32,666 bases of DNA from Saprospiraceae bacterium (GTDB taxonomy: Bacteria > Bacteroidota > Bacteroidia > Chitinophagales > Saprospiraceae). The translations under genes were made by a program, and so were the position numbers. The notes under the pieces are model-generated. The model was given only the letters and a program-made list of their open reading frames with translations. It ran no database searches and had not been told where the DNA came from. The stretch lies in the NCBI GenBank assembly GCA_016710115.1, contig JADJLN010000021.1, forward strand, positions 1 through 32,666. Reading direction: 5' to 3'. Shown here piece by piece: positions 11,033-19,172 of this stretch; position 1 is the first letter of the stretch, and the number at the start of each line of letters is the position of its first letter.

Positions 11033-11931
11033 ATGAAAACAACTACTCTCTCTTCTCGAATCTCTGCCTGGATGATCAGCATGATCATTGGGTTCTTTAT
11101 GCTGTTAAATGCTACAACTGTTCAAGCATGCATGGTCCAATACCTTGGATCGAATAACCAAATTATTTATTACAGCACAGTGAATAGCAGTCCTGCTTGC
11201 ATTGCTTTAGCAGTCTCCATGGCTTCAGAAGCAGGTATTGAGGTCAAGGTGGTTGCTGTTATCAATGTGATTACAGGTCAGGTTGTTTATATTCAAATGA
11301 ACGACAAAAACATGAAGGCGATCAACAACCAGACTGTACTTTCTGCAGAGGATGCTGCCAAATTACCCGGGCTGGCAAAATACAAGCCCTTCCGGGGCAA
11401 TGATGATGTCCAGATCTCTGTAGGTGCGAACACCCTGATCTTCCACGGCAATGAAGGCACAGCATCAGAAAATCCGTTGGATGTCTGCCAGAGTGAAGGC
11501 AGCCAACAGTGCAAGAATCCCAATACATGGGTGGTGACAAAAGATGATAAGGCGTCAAACGATGCCTATCAGATCCAGCCATCAAATGATAAGAAAGCCT
11601 ATCTGTGCTTCAATGGTCCGGATGGTGGCATCTCAGTTCGTCGCAAGCCGACAAAAACAGATCAGTGTATCAACTGGACGATCGTACCTGGCCAGATCGG
11701 CAAGGATGGTGAAATCACCGGGTACAAGATCTATCCGACAAAACACCCGGAATATGTACTGGCCGTGGATACCCGCTCCAACCGGTACGCGTGGACAAGG
11801 TCAATACAAAGGCAGAAGAAGCCGGCGAGCCGGATAAGTCAGTCCTGACCAACTGGACCTTTACCACCGCTAAATCCAAACGCCCGGTAACCAACCAGCC
11901 AAAAGTGGTTAAGGAAGCAGAACAGAAATAG
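11033..11931 (+). CDS. Secreted three-fold-repeat protein A (beta-trefoil-like), one frameshift
   Basis: This is the first of three tandem paralogues, about 299 codons with one base missing. A signal peptide ends near residue 32 (TTVQAC). A variable cysteine-bearing region is followed by the shared linker LSAEDAAKLPGLAKYKPFRG (residues about 103-122). Three lobes follow, each closing on a Trp: NTWVVT, INWTIVP and TNWTFTT. The first two lobes carry Cys pairs (LDVCQ with QQCK; YLCF with DQC). The conserved third lobe reads HPEYVLAVDTRSN. The frame breaks near 11785 where GGTACGC should be GGGTACGC; past it the reading is RVDKVNTK to a TAG at 11929. The fold is inferred from the periodic pattern; I know no named family. 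Confidence 0.75.
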
Positions 11932-11962
11932 GGAATTGGACCCTTCTCCATTCCTGGTCGAG

Positions 11963-11996
11963 AAAAGGCTCTTGTGTTCCTCACAAGAGCCTTTTT
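11963..11996 (+). terminator. Rho-independent terminator after protein A
   Basis: A 14-bp perfect stem (AAAAGGCTCTTGTG with its complement) around a 5-nt loop is followed by T residues, 31 bases after the stop. It closes the transcript of the first paralogue, so the next gene probably has its own promoter. Confidence 0.9.
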
Positions 11997-12000
11997 CTAT

Positions 12001-12372
12001 CTCTTGAGCCTGAATTATCTATGACCATTCTGCCAAACCCAGAATACATACGGCTAAACGATTTACCCGGTAAAGAGGGCGATTCACTGCTGTGCATGAC
12101 TTCTGGTTAGTGACTATTCTTCCCCAATTCGTCAAACACATGTAAGTTCATCATCATTCATGGTTATTGGGGGACGACGTTTACCAGCCTGCGAAAATTG
12201 TGTTCCTTCTGTTATTTGACATATGAATTGTAACTTTCTCCTAACATATTGGTCTTTTCTTTAAATCTGCAGTAACTTTTGGCATTGTAGTCATATTATG
12301 ATTACGTCCATACCGGGAATGTCAAATGAACGTAGAAACCCGTCACTCTTTCAATCATCTAACTTGAACACA
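12001..12372. other. Intergenic region upstream of protein B
   Basis: There is no gene here. The AT-rich half near 12200-12300 probably holds the promoter. The string GCAGTAACTTTT occurs near 12269 and also near 10887, in both cases upstream of a paralogue of this family, so it could be a shared promoter or regulatory element. The match to the Bacteroidota -7 box (TAnnTTTG) is only approximate. Confidence 0.4.
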
Positions 12373-13268
12373 ATGAAAACCTCTAGCAGACAATCCATTT
12401 TCTCAACACTCACCTTGGGCATTGCTGTACTGGCAATCCTCTTGAGCAGTACCGAATTCGCCAATGCACAATCCAAGAAATCGGATGCCTATTGCTTCCG
12501 GACAGCAAATACGCAAACGGATGTAACATCTGTCATCAATTCCTGCAATAGCTGTGGCAACTGCATCGTCACCGTAGTCGGAACGGATGCCTATTACGTC
12601 CAAAAAGCGGGCAAGGCTGGTGCAAATATGAAAGCGATCAAAAATCCAAAGGCCGTGAAAGCTGAGGATGTTGCCAAAATGCCAGGTCTGGCGAATTTTC
12701 GCCCTTTTCGCGGCAGTGACAATGTCGAAATTTCCTGTAGTTCAAACACATTGATCTTCCACGGCAATGAAGGCACAGCCTCAGAAAATCCATTGGATCT
12801 CTGCAGGCGGACAACGAAAAACAGAGTTGCAAAAACCCGACCAGCTGGGCAGTGACAAACAGCAATCCGGCTTCCAATGATGGGTATACCATCCAGCCGA
12901 CAACGAATAAGAAGCTGTACCTCTGTTTTACACCATCAACAGGCCTGACCATCAAGCACCGTGATCCTGCAAATACAGAAGATCCGCGTATGCAGGATAA
13001 TTGCACACTCTGGGCTGTCACACCAACGACGATCGGTGCAGACGGAGAAATCACCGGCTACAAAATCACACCGAAGAAACATCCGGAATATGTCCTGGCA
13101 GCCGATACCCGTTCCAATCAGATCACGGTAAACAAGGTCAATCCAAAGAATTCGGATGCACCTGAGCTGGAAAAAGGAGTTATGGCACATTGGAATTTTA
13201 AACCTGGAAAGTCTACCCGTCCGGTCACACACCAGGAAAAGGTGATTCAGCAAACAGAAGAGAAATAA
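12373..13268 (+). CDS. Secreted three-fold-repeat protein B (beta-trefoil-like), one frameshift
   Basis: This is the second tandem paralogue, about 298 codons with one base missing. The ATG at 12373 is preferred to the one at 12298 because it directly starts the signal peptide (MKTSSRQSIFSTLTLGIAVL). The N-terminal region has a cysteine cluster (NSCNSCGNC). The shared linker VKAEDVAKMPGLANFRPF follows. The lobes contain IFHGNEGTASENPLDLC (as in A), YLCFTPSTGL and TITGYKI/HPEYVLAADTRSNQI equivalents. Near 12807 TGCAGGCG should be TGCCAGGCG; after restoring one C the reading continues ADNEKQSCKNPTSWAV into the downstream frame, which ends at 13268. The function is unknown. Confidence 0.75.
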
Positions 13269-13302
13269 TTCTGCTCAAACAATCCTGAATACAAATAAAA
13301 AG

Positions 13303-13346
13303 GAGCCCTTACATCGATTTATGCAGATGTAAGGGCTCTTTTTTTT
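13303..13346 (+). terminator. Rho-independent terminator after protein B
   Basis: GAGCCCTTACATC at 13303-13315 pairs perfectly with 13326-13338 and runs into eight T. It lies about 35 bases past the stop at 13268. Confidence 0.93.
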
Positions 13347-13431
13347 CCCATAAAAATGATCCCAGCATATTCCTGAAACAGGGAGGGGTCAATGAAGGGA
13401 AATTAATTATTAAACCAAAAGAAATCACCGA

Positions 13432-14292
13432 ATGGAACGCTTCAAATCTTCATCCATGATTAGAATAATCTCCACGATTTTTCTTTCTGGCATTTTATTC
13501 TGGGGAGTATCACCCTCTGCACACGCACAATGCCTGGCTTATGAATATGGCACCAGCAATGCAGGTCAGGCCTATTCACGCTGCCAGCTCGAATGTGGAA
13601 ATTCGTGGCAATACTGTTATGTCTATAACGTGGTAACTGGTACTTTCAAAGTGTATACAAATGCCAACCAGACAAACCTGAAAGTCACAAAATCAGGTCA
13701 GGCTGTAACAGCTGCAGATGTCGCGAAAATGCCAGGGATGTCAAAATTCAAACCATTTGCCGGGAATGACGATGTAGCCATGGCAATTGGTCCAAAACTG
13801 CTCATCTATCAAGGCCATGACGGTGGGGCGACTGAGCGGCAACTGGATCTCTGTCAACAGAATGATACCGATCCATGCAAACAGTCCGCAACCTGGAGCA
13901 TCACAAAGGACAAAGAAGCAGATACAGATGTTTTCTATATCCAACCGGGCGATGATAAGAAAACCTATTTGTGTTTCAATCCAGAAACGGGGATCAGCCT
14001 ATATCGTAATCCTTCCAGAGTGGACGAATGTACCCAGTGGCAAATCATCCCTGCTCAGTTAGGTGAAGACGGAGAAATAACCACTTACAAGATCATACCG
14101 AAAAAACATCCGGAATATGTCCTGTCTGCTGATACACGCTCCAATCAGATCATCATTCCCAAGATCAACACCAAACACGGTGAGGTCACGGAACCGGAAA
14201 TGACCCAGATCAGTAATTGGACCCTCAGCGTCAATAAGACAAAAGTGACCAGCCAAAAAGAGCGGGTTGTCGGGAACGCAGAAGAAAAATAA
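13432..14292 (+). CDS. Secreted three-fold-repeat protein C (beta-trefoil-like), intact
   Basis: The third tandem paralogue has 286 residues and an undamaged frame, so it is the best template for the family. The signal peptide ends at about residue 33 (SAHAQ). Residues 34-90 hold a variable region with five cysteines; 91-110 is the shared linker (VTAADVAKMPGMSKFKPF). Lobe 1 is about 112-158 (Cys141, Cys149, Trp155), lobe 2 about 166-206 (Cys181, Cys200, Trp203) and lobe 3 about 217-267 (HPEYVLSADTRSNQI, Trp263). The form 'Y/L-core, G or N turn, Trp-hydrophobic' three times over resembles ricin-B-like beta-trefoils, but the exact QxW motif is absent. It is likely a secreted or periplasmic binding protein (inference). 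Confidence 0.8.
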   Translation: MERFKSSSMIRIISTIFLSGILFWGVSPSAHAQCLAYEYGTSNAGQAYSRCQLECGNSWQYCYVYNVVTGTFKVYTNANQTNLKVTKSGQAVTAADVAKMPGMSKFKPFAGNDDVAMAIGPKLLIYQGHDGGATERQLDLCQQNDTDPCKQSATWSITKDKEADTDVFYIQPGDDKKTYLCFNPETGISLYRNPSRVDECTQWQIIPAQLGEDGEITTYKIIPKKHPEYVLSADTRSNQIIIPKINTKHGEVTEPEMTQISNWTLSVNKTKVTSQKERVVGNAEEK

Positions 14293-14332
14293 GCTGGCCG
14301 GGATCACGAATATATTTCGCTTCCTTTTTGAT

Positions 14333-14552
14333 GGAGACTGTGAGACGATGAGACTGTGAGACTAAGAGAATCATTGTGTCACTCTGTGGTGATTGGTGAC
14401 TGTGTGACTTGGAGACGATGCGACTCTAAGAGGAAATATCATTCCAGGATCACTTTGTGTACTCCTTCCACTTCGGAATACCCTCAAGCGCTCTGGTAGA
14501 AGTTCTATTCTACTGCTATAGTGTACTTAGTGTCTTAGGTACGCCATGAGGC
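14333..14552. repeat. Low-complexity GTGAGACGATG/GACTTGGAGAC repeat tract
   Basis: Irregular copies of words such as GAGACTGTGAGACGATG and GACTTGGAGACGATGCGACTC are strung together without an open frame. A 21-bp word at 14406-14426 returns with one mismatch at 16520-16540, on the other side of the group II intron. A small ACGCC-ATGA-GGCGT hairpin (14541-14554) sits at the intron's proposed 5' boundary. Confidence 0.6.
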
Positions 14553-15009
14553 GTGTGTCTATATTAATTAACCATTAAACCCAGTATCATGAAAGGGATA
14601 CACAGGCCAATTTGCCGTTCAGCCTGAAGCAGCCGGAAGGCATGAGGAGGAAACGAATCATGTCAAGTTTCTGGTCAAGCGATTATGCGAGCCGTAATAC
14701 AAGTGAACCCGGTAAGGCTTCGTTACACAACATTGCAGTGGTCAACCTTCCAAAGGTGGCGAAACCTGAAACATATTGGGAAGTAACGGTAAAGTGCACC
14801 AATATGGCTGCACGGAGTAAGACGGGATGGCGCGTATAATGAGGGAGACACATGAACATGGGATCCCCTAACGCCATGTAGTAGACCGCTACATGGGCGA
14901 GGGAGTCGGAGATGCCCATAGTACTGCTGATACTGAGGACAACATAACCTCAGAGGAGGGAAGGGGCATTACTATTGGAAACGTTTTAGATAACAAAATG
15001 ACTACCTAA

Positions 15010-16416
15010 ATGGAGAAGCGAAGTATCCTAGAAAAGGTACAAGCGGAGATAGAAATCCTGGAGCAGAAGAAGCGAAAGGATCAAAGTACGCAGGACAGGT
15101 GCAGGCTGTTACAACTAAAACTATATCAGAAAGCCAAGCAGGAAAGTAAGTTCAAGTTCTACATACTATATGACAAAATCAGCCTAAGCTACATCATGGA
15201 GGAGGCCTACCGGCGATGTAAATCGCGAAAAGGATCAAAAACTCCAGGCGTGGATGGGTTGACGTTTAAACAGGTTGAGGATACTGGGCGAGAAGCATTT
15301 CTCGAAGCAATTAGAGAAGAGCTACGAGAGCACAGGTATAAACCGCAACCAGTCAAACGAGTCATGATAGAGAAGGAGAACGGCGGAAGTCGACCATTGG
15401 GGATACCGACCATTAAAGACAGGGTAGTACAACAAGCCTGTAAGATGGTCATTGAACCAATATTCGAGGCTGACTTCAACGAATCATCCTATGGGTTCAG
15501 GCCGAAACGATCGGCAAAAGAAGCATTGACTGAAATTAAGGGTAATCTGAGTAAGGGAAAGCACGGGGTATACGATGCAGATTTAAGCAAATACTTTGAC
15601 ACCATCCCACACGATAAGCTAGTGAAGGCTCTTGAAGAGCGCATAGCCGATCCCCGAATAATTGCACTTGTGAAACTATGGCTAAAGTCACCAGTAGTAG
15701 AGAGTGATGGAAAGTATAGTGGAGGAAAAGGACAATCGAAAGGGACGCCCCAGGGTGGTGTGATATCTCCATTGTTAGCGAATATATACATGAACCTTCT
15801 AGACAGAATGGTCAACAAGATGAATGGCTATTTTGCGAACCTGGGGATACGGATGATCAGGTATGCGGATGACTTCATATTGATGTCAAATGAGATCAAA
15901 CAAGAAGCTATCACAAAGCTGCATGGATACCTTGAACGCATGGAACTTACAATCAATGAAGAGAAAAGCAAGATGGTAAATGCGCGAGAAGAGCCTTTTG
16001 ATTTTCTTGGATTTACCGTACGATATGACAGGAGTATACTAATTAAAGGCAGCCGCTTTTGGAATATCTTCCCAAAGCAGAAAGCTCAGAAAGGTATACG
16101 AAAAGCGATTGATGTGAAACTCAAATTGATAGGACACTACCCGGCAAAACAGGTTGCTTCAGAACTCAACCCTATTATTAGGGGCTGGATGAACTACTAC
16201 AAAATCGAAGGAGTAAGCTATACTCAGGTTGCATTTAGAAAGTTAAATGACTACCTGAGAACCCGCCTGATGCGTTACTACAATCGTAAAAGCCAGAGGA
16301 AATCGCGCCTACATGGTCACGAGGCCTACGATCTATTAACCAAGAAATTTGGCTTAATAGTGCCGTATACGACCAATGGATTACGACCTGTGTATGCCCA
16401 AGGACGAAACCAATAG
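15010..16416 (+). CDS. ltrA: Group II intron reverse transcriptase/maturase
   Basis: The 468-residue protein reverse-transcribes the intron RNA and helps it splice. The N-terminal RT-0/1 region is present, then KTPGVDGLT, RPLGIPTIKDRVVQQA, YGFRPKRSA and DADLSKYFDTIPHDKL. KGTPQGGVISPLLANIYMN and the catalytic YADDFIL (about residues 296-302) follow, then NEEKSKMV and FDFLGF. The maturase/thumb region ends with NPIIRGWMNYYKIEGVSY. No HNH endonuclease domain follows; the chain stops at GLRPVYAQGRNQ, immediately before domain V. All RT motifs are intact, so the element may be active. The base composition is more A-rich than that of nearby genes, as expected for a mobile element. Confidence 0.95.
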   Translation: MEKRSILEKVQAEIEILEQKKRKDQSTQDRCRLLQLKLYQKAKQESKFKFYILYDKISLSYIMEEAYRRCKSRKGSKTPGVDGLTFKQVEDTGREAFLEAIREELREHRYKPQPVKRVMIEKENGGSRPLGIPTIKDRVVQQACKMVIEPIFEADFNESSYGFRPKRSAKEALTEIKGNLSKGKHGVYDADLSKYFDTIPHDKLVKALEERIADPRIIALVKLWLKSPVVESDGKYSGGKGQSKGTPQGGVISPLLANIYMNLLDRMVNKMNGYFANLGIRMIRYADDFILMSNEIKQEAITKLHGYLERMELTINEEKSKMVNAREEPFDFLGFTVRYDRSILIKGSRFWNIFPKQKAQKGIRKAIDVKLKLIGHYPAKQVASELNPIIRGWMNYYKIEGVSYTQVAFRKLNDYLRTRLMRYYNRKSQRKSRLHGHEAYDLLTKKFGLIVPYTTNGLRPVYAQGRNQ

Positions 16417-16419
16417 GAA

Positions 16420-16452
16420 AGCCGTATGCGGGAAAACCGCACGTACGGTTTG
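16420..16452 (+). ncRNA. Group II intron domain V
   Basis: AGCCGT pairs with ACGGTT (including the usual G-U in the catalytic AGC triad), then a bulge, then TGCGG pairs with CCGCA around a GAAAA loop. This is the catalytic core hairpin. The AGC triad argues against class IIC, which carries CGC. A domain VI candidate follows, with AGGAGTAGC (from 16464) pairing with GCTGCTCCT. Confidence 0.9.
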
Positions 16453-16500
16453 ACGAGGGGATGAGGAGTAGCTATCTTGCTGCTCCTTACTCTACTCTAC

Positions 16501-16957
16501 TGGTCAATGAAGACTTTGGGACTTGGAGACAATGCGACTCAGCGAGAAAAATGCACCAAATCACAAATCACAAATCACAAACAAATTCGAAAACTCAATT
16601 GCGAATGACCGAACGGGGTGGAGAGTAGAGGGTAGGGAGTGGAGGGTTTTGCAGTGCAAGATTCCGTGGAAAAAATGAACCACTAAGCCACTCAGGAGTC
16701 AATTTCGTTGTATTTGGATAGCCGACCAGAGAATGATAGTCATACAGAATATAAACTCAGACCACTAAGAATCCCAGTCTTGAATCTCTTAGTGGACTAC
16801 ACTCTGTCTCAGAATGCTTTTGAGCTCTTGATTAGGAATTAACCTTCACCGATTCCGAGTCCTGAGTGACTTAGTGGTGAAAAAGAGACTGGGAGAAGTC
16901 GAGAGTGAGCGACTCTGTGGGACTCTGTGCTCTCTGTGGTAAAATTTACCTATTTAC
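16501..16957. other. Gene-free repeat-like stretch after the intron
   Basis: No gene is seen. The tract continues the GACTTGGAGAC/GACTCTGTGG low-complexity style of 14333-14552. It also contains CACTAAG and CTTAGTG words near 16760-16800 that can pair, and short direct repeats such as ATCACAAATCACAAA. Confidence 0.5.
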
Positions 16958-17278
16958 TTACCAGGCTAAATCCGGATCAATCTCGTCGACACGAACATCC
17001 CGTTTGGTCTTGATGCGTGCCATCTGGCGATCGAAAACGAGACGCGCCAATCCTTCTGCAGCGGGTTTTTCTGCGGTGGGGTCCATAGCCCGGCGGACCA
17101 GCCTTTCGTCGACATCCAGACGATAAAGCAGGGAGAAGAGGTATTCGGTTTTGGTCTCCAGCATCCAGGCGATCTGCCTGGTGAGCATGTCCAGAACCTC
17201 GCCCTCATCAAATTGCTGTTCGCCCTGAGGGACAATCTCAAAATCAGCAAGGATGGGTAGGTAGGGGTTGTTGGACAT
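16958..17278 (-). CDS. Small conserved-looking hypothetical protein
   Basis: The frame encodes 106 residues from the ATG at 17278 (MSNNPYLPILADFEIVPQGE). It is cytoplasmic in character, acidic to mixed, and predicted mainly helical in the middle (DMLTRQIAWMLETKTEYLFSL is a likely amphipathic helix). The end (DPTAEKPAAEGLARLVFDRQ) is also helical, closing with VDEIDPDLAW. There is no signal peptide, metal site or catalytic motif. The undamaged frame, balanced composition and ordinary codons make it a likely real gene, but I do not recognise it. Confidence 0.6.
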   Translation of the reverse strand: MSNNPYLPILADFEIVPQGEQQFDEGEVLDMLTRQIAWMLETKTEYLFSLLYRLDVDERLVRRAMDPTAEKPAAEGLARLVFDRQMARIKTKRDVRVDEIDPDLAW

Positions 17279-17404
17279 CCATGCAAAGGTACAGGGCTCA
17301 TCGGAAAAGATCGATGATCCTGCTCATGAGGAAGGCAATTCATCGGTATTAAATGGGAATCCGTTACAAACAAATCAGGATTTAAATTCTTGATTGAATG
17401 TGTT

Positions 17405-17427
17405 GGTACGAGTGTCTCACTCGTACC
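17405..17427. repeat. REP-like palindrome, copy 1
   Basis: A perfect 10-bp stem (GGTACGAGTG and its complement) closes a TCT loop. Its GTG-TCT-CAC core recurs in the opposite orientation at 17553-17575. Confidence 0.7.
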
Positions 17428-17435
17428 TGTTATTG

Positions 17436-17452
17436 TGCGGTGTTTCACCGCA
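17436..17452. repeat. REP-like palindrome, core variant
   Basis: TGCGGTG, a TTT loop and CACCGCA form a perfect 7-bp stem 8 bases after copy 1. The core GTG-TTT-CAC differs by one base from its neighbours. Confidence 0.65.
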
Positions 17453-17552
17453 AACTTCAGGAATTCTGTGATAGTTGAAGAGAGCTCTCAAGCACTTTCA
17501 ACGAGATGTATTTCTACTTGATCAGGATCGTGAAAAAAAGTAGTTCGTTTTA

Positions 17553-17575
17553 GGTTCCGGTGAGACACCAGTACC
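17553..17575. repeat. REP-like palindrome, copy 2 (inverted)
   Basis: Read on the minus strand this is GGTACTGGTG, loop TCT, CACCGGAACC: the same 23-base length and GTG-TCT-CAC core as copy 1, with one mismatch and one G-T pair in the stem. Confidence 0.65.
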
Positions 17576-17976
17576 AACAAGTTGATGAATATGTTAATCG
17601 CTGATGTTTTTGTAAGGCCCAGACGATGCCGCTTTATGGAATATCCAGATGCTTCGATCTGATTTAAAATTCTGGGTAAGCCTGCAATGAGTCCTTGGTC
17701 CTTTGCGTTTCTCCTCAACTCCTCTTATGTTTGTAAAAGCAGAGAATTTGGTTCATCTTGATCAGGATGAATCGAAGCCGGGCAGGTAAACACATCCTAC
17801 TCCTAAATACGGTAAAGATACCGATATACAAGTTAAGGTAAGACCTGCCTGGTTCTCTCTTAGAGCCTGAACAGTACTGATGGAATCAATCGAAGCTATT
17901 GATATCCGGGATCAATTATGAGATAAGGTGAAGAGGGGTTTTCGATTAGTCTTCATTTTTTTAAATCGTAAAGACT
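17576..17976. other. Gene-free stretch upstream of the IS110 transposase
   Basis: No supported gene is present. A weak minus-strand frame (17488-17718) has no recognisable content. The part next to the transposase could encode an IS110 bridge RNA if the left end lies further out than the direct repeat suggests; I see no clear fold that proves it. Confidence 0.4.
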
Positions 17977-19053
17977 ATGGCAACAAGATGGATTCGTTAT
18001 GGATTGGGATTGGACATGAGTAAGGACACATTCCATGCATGTCTGGGTGGATATACTCGGGAAGGTGAGTTTAAAGTTATCGCCCAGCGCCAGTTTAAAA
18101 ATTCGAAGAAGGGTTTTGACGAACTGGTTGAATGGTTGGAAAGGAACAGAAAGGAAAAGACCCTCGACTGGCAGATCCTTATGGAAGTGACAGGAGTGTA
18201 TCATGAAGGCTTGTTGTACCATCTTCACTCTAAGGGCTTCCCTGTGTGTTTGGAATTGGCAAAGCGGGTCAAGAAGTACATTCAATCCATTGGCCATAAG
18301 TCGAAGAATGACAAGCTGGACGGACAGGGTATTTCCCAAATGGCATGCGAACGCAAACTGAACCGCTGGAAGCCAATTAGTCCACAGATTCATTCGATCC
18401 GAACAATGTTGCGGCATCGTAAAGCCTTGATTGCGGCTCGGGTACAGTTTGAAAATCAGCTTCACGCCTTAAAGCATGCGGCAGCCGAAGAACGCGTTGC
18501 AGAGCGTTCCTTGCGTCGGATGATCAAGGAGTTGAACACTGAAATTGACAAAGCTCAGGCGAAAGCGACAGAATTGGCGAAACAGAATGAGCCGTTTTTT
18601 AGAAAGATTAGTCAAATAGCAGAATCTGTCAAGGGCCTTGGGATACTCACCGTCCTGATAGTAGTTTCTGAGACAAATGGATTTGAAGAATTTACGTCGA
18701 TCAAACAGTTAGTCAGTTATGCCGGATATGATGTAGTCGAAAATAGTAGCGGGAAGTTTACAGGAAAAACGAAAATTTCCAAACAAGGAAATGCAAGAAT
18801 ACGAGCCGCACTACATATGCCATCTCTGAGTATGATAGGAAGAAAAGTGGAGCCATTTTACAGTTTGTATCTGCGATTAGTGATACGAACCGGGGGCATC
18901 AAGATGAAAGCAGTTGTAGCTATTCAACGCAAACTGCTGGTGTTGATATACACACTTTGGAAGAGGAATGAACGCTTTGATAAAACAAGATATCAAGCAG
19001 AACGATCGGCAAACCGAGCAGCCGTTATAGAATTAGAAGTAGCTCCGATGTGA
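17977..19053 (+). CDS. IS110-family transposase (DEDD plus C-terminal Tnp domain)
   Basis: This 358-residue recombinase belongs to IS110/IS1111. The N-terminal DEDD RuvC-like domain shows Asp13 (GLDMSKDTF), Glu70 (LMEVTGVYHE) and Asp112/Asp115 (KNDKLDGQG). A long coiled-coil (about residues 145-205, rich in Ala, Glu and Lys) connects to the C-terminal transposase domain with VKGLGILTVLIVVSE, LVSYAGYDV, the serine-bearing NSSGKF, and ISKQGNARIRAALH. Known relatives are guided by a structured bridge RNA from the element's non-coding end. The frame is intact. The last codons (VAPM-stop) lie inside a perfect palindrome, and RAAVIELEVAPM may therefore be a lengthened tail. Confidence 0.95.
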   Translation: MATRWIRYGLGLDMSKDTFHACLGGYTREGEFKVIAQRQFKNSKKGFDELVEWLERNRKEKTLDWQILMEVTGVYHEGLLYHLHSKGFPVCLELAKRVKKYIQSIGHKSKNDKLDGQGISQMACERKLNRWKPISPQIHSIRTMLRHRKALIAARVQFENQLHALKHAAAEERVAERSLRRMIKELNTEIDKAQAKATELAKQNEPFFRKISQIAESVKGLGILTVLIVVSETNGFEEFTSIKQLVSYAGYDVVENSSGKFTGKTKISKQGNARIRAALHMPSLSMIGRKVEPFYSLYLRLVIRTGGIKMKAVVAIQRKLLVLIYTLWKRNERFDKTRYQAERSANRAAVIELEVAPM

Positions 19054-19065
19054 CATCGGAGCTAC
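19039..19065. repeat. 27-base perfect palindrome containing the transposase stop codon
   Basis: GTAGCTCCGATGT at 19039-19051 is exactly complementary to 19053-19065 around a single central G. The TGA stop of the transposase (19051-19053) is at the centre of the dyad. It could be a terminator-like hairpin, a REP element or part of the IS right end. Confidence 0.8.
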
Positions 19066-19172
19066 ACGGGATAGATGGCTCAAAAGAGTACCTTCCTTGT
19101 AAGTGTTAAAGTTATGAGATAACCCTGAATATGCTAGGTTTTAAACACAGTACCTTAACTCCTCTACTAAAT

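Larger units (their letters stand above)
14553..16500 (+). mobile_element. Group II intron with its own reverse transcriptase
   Basis: The element comprises about 450 bases of structured non-coding leader, an intact reverse transcriptase/maturase (15010-16416) and a canonical domain V right after the stop, followed by a domain VI-like hairpin. The 5' end is placed at GTGTG at 14553, which fits the GUGYG rule; the 3' end is placed at the AC ending at 16500, which fits the AY rule. Both ends are estimates and could be off by tens of bases. It sits in a non-coding repeat tract, so splicing would not be needed to save a gene. Confidence 0.7.
17927..19122 (+). mobile_element. IS110-family insertion sequence (ends estimated)
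   Basis: The 11-base word TTATGAGATAA occurs at 17916-17926 and again at 19112-19122, flanking the transposase. IS110 elements recombine at short core sequences that end up at both junctions, so these may mark the ends. That would leave only about 50 bases upstream and 69 downstream, which is little room for the bridge RNA known from this family, so the true ends may lie elsewhere. Confidence 0.5.

Noticed and set aside
17488..17718. A 76-codon minus-strand frame between the REP-like palindromes and the IS
   Set aside because: It overlaps a palindrome, has no recognisable motif and no plausible start context.
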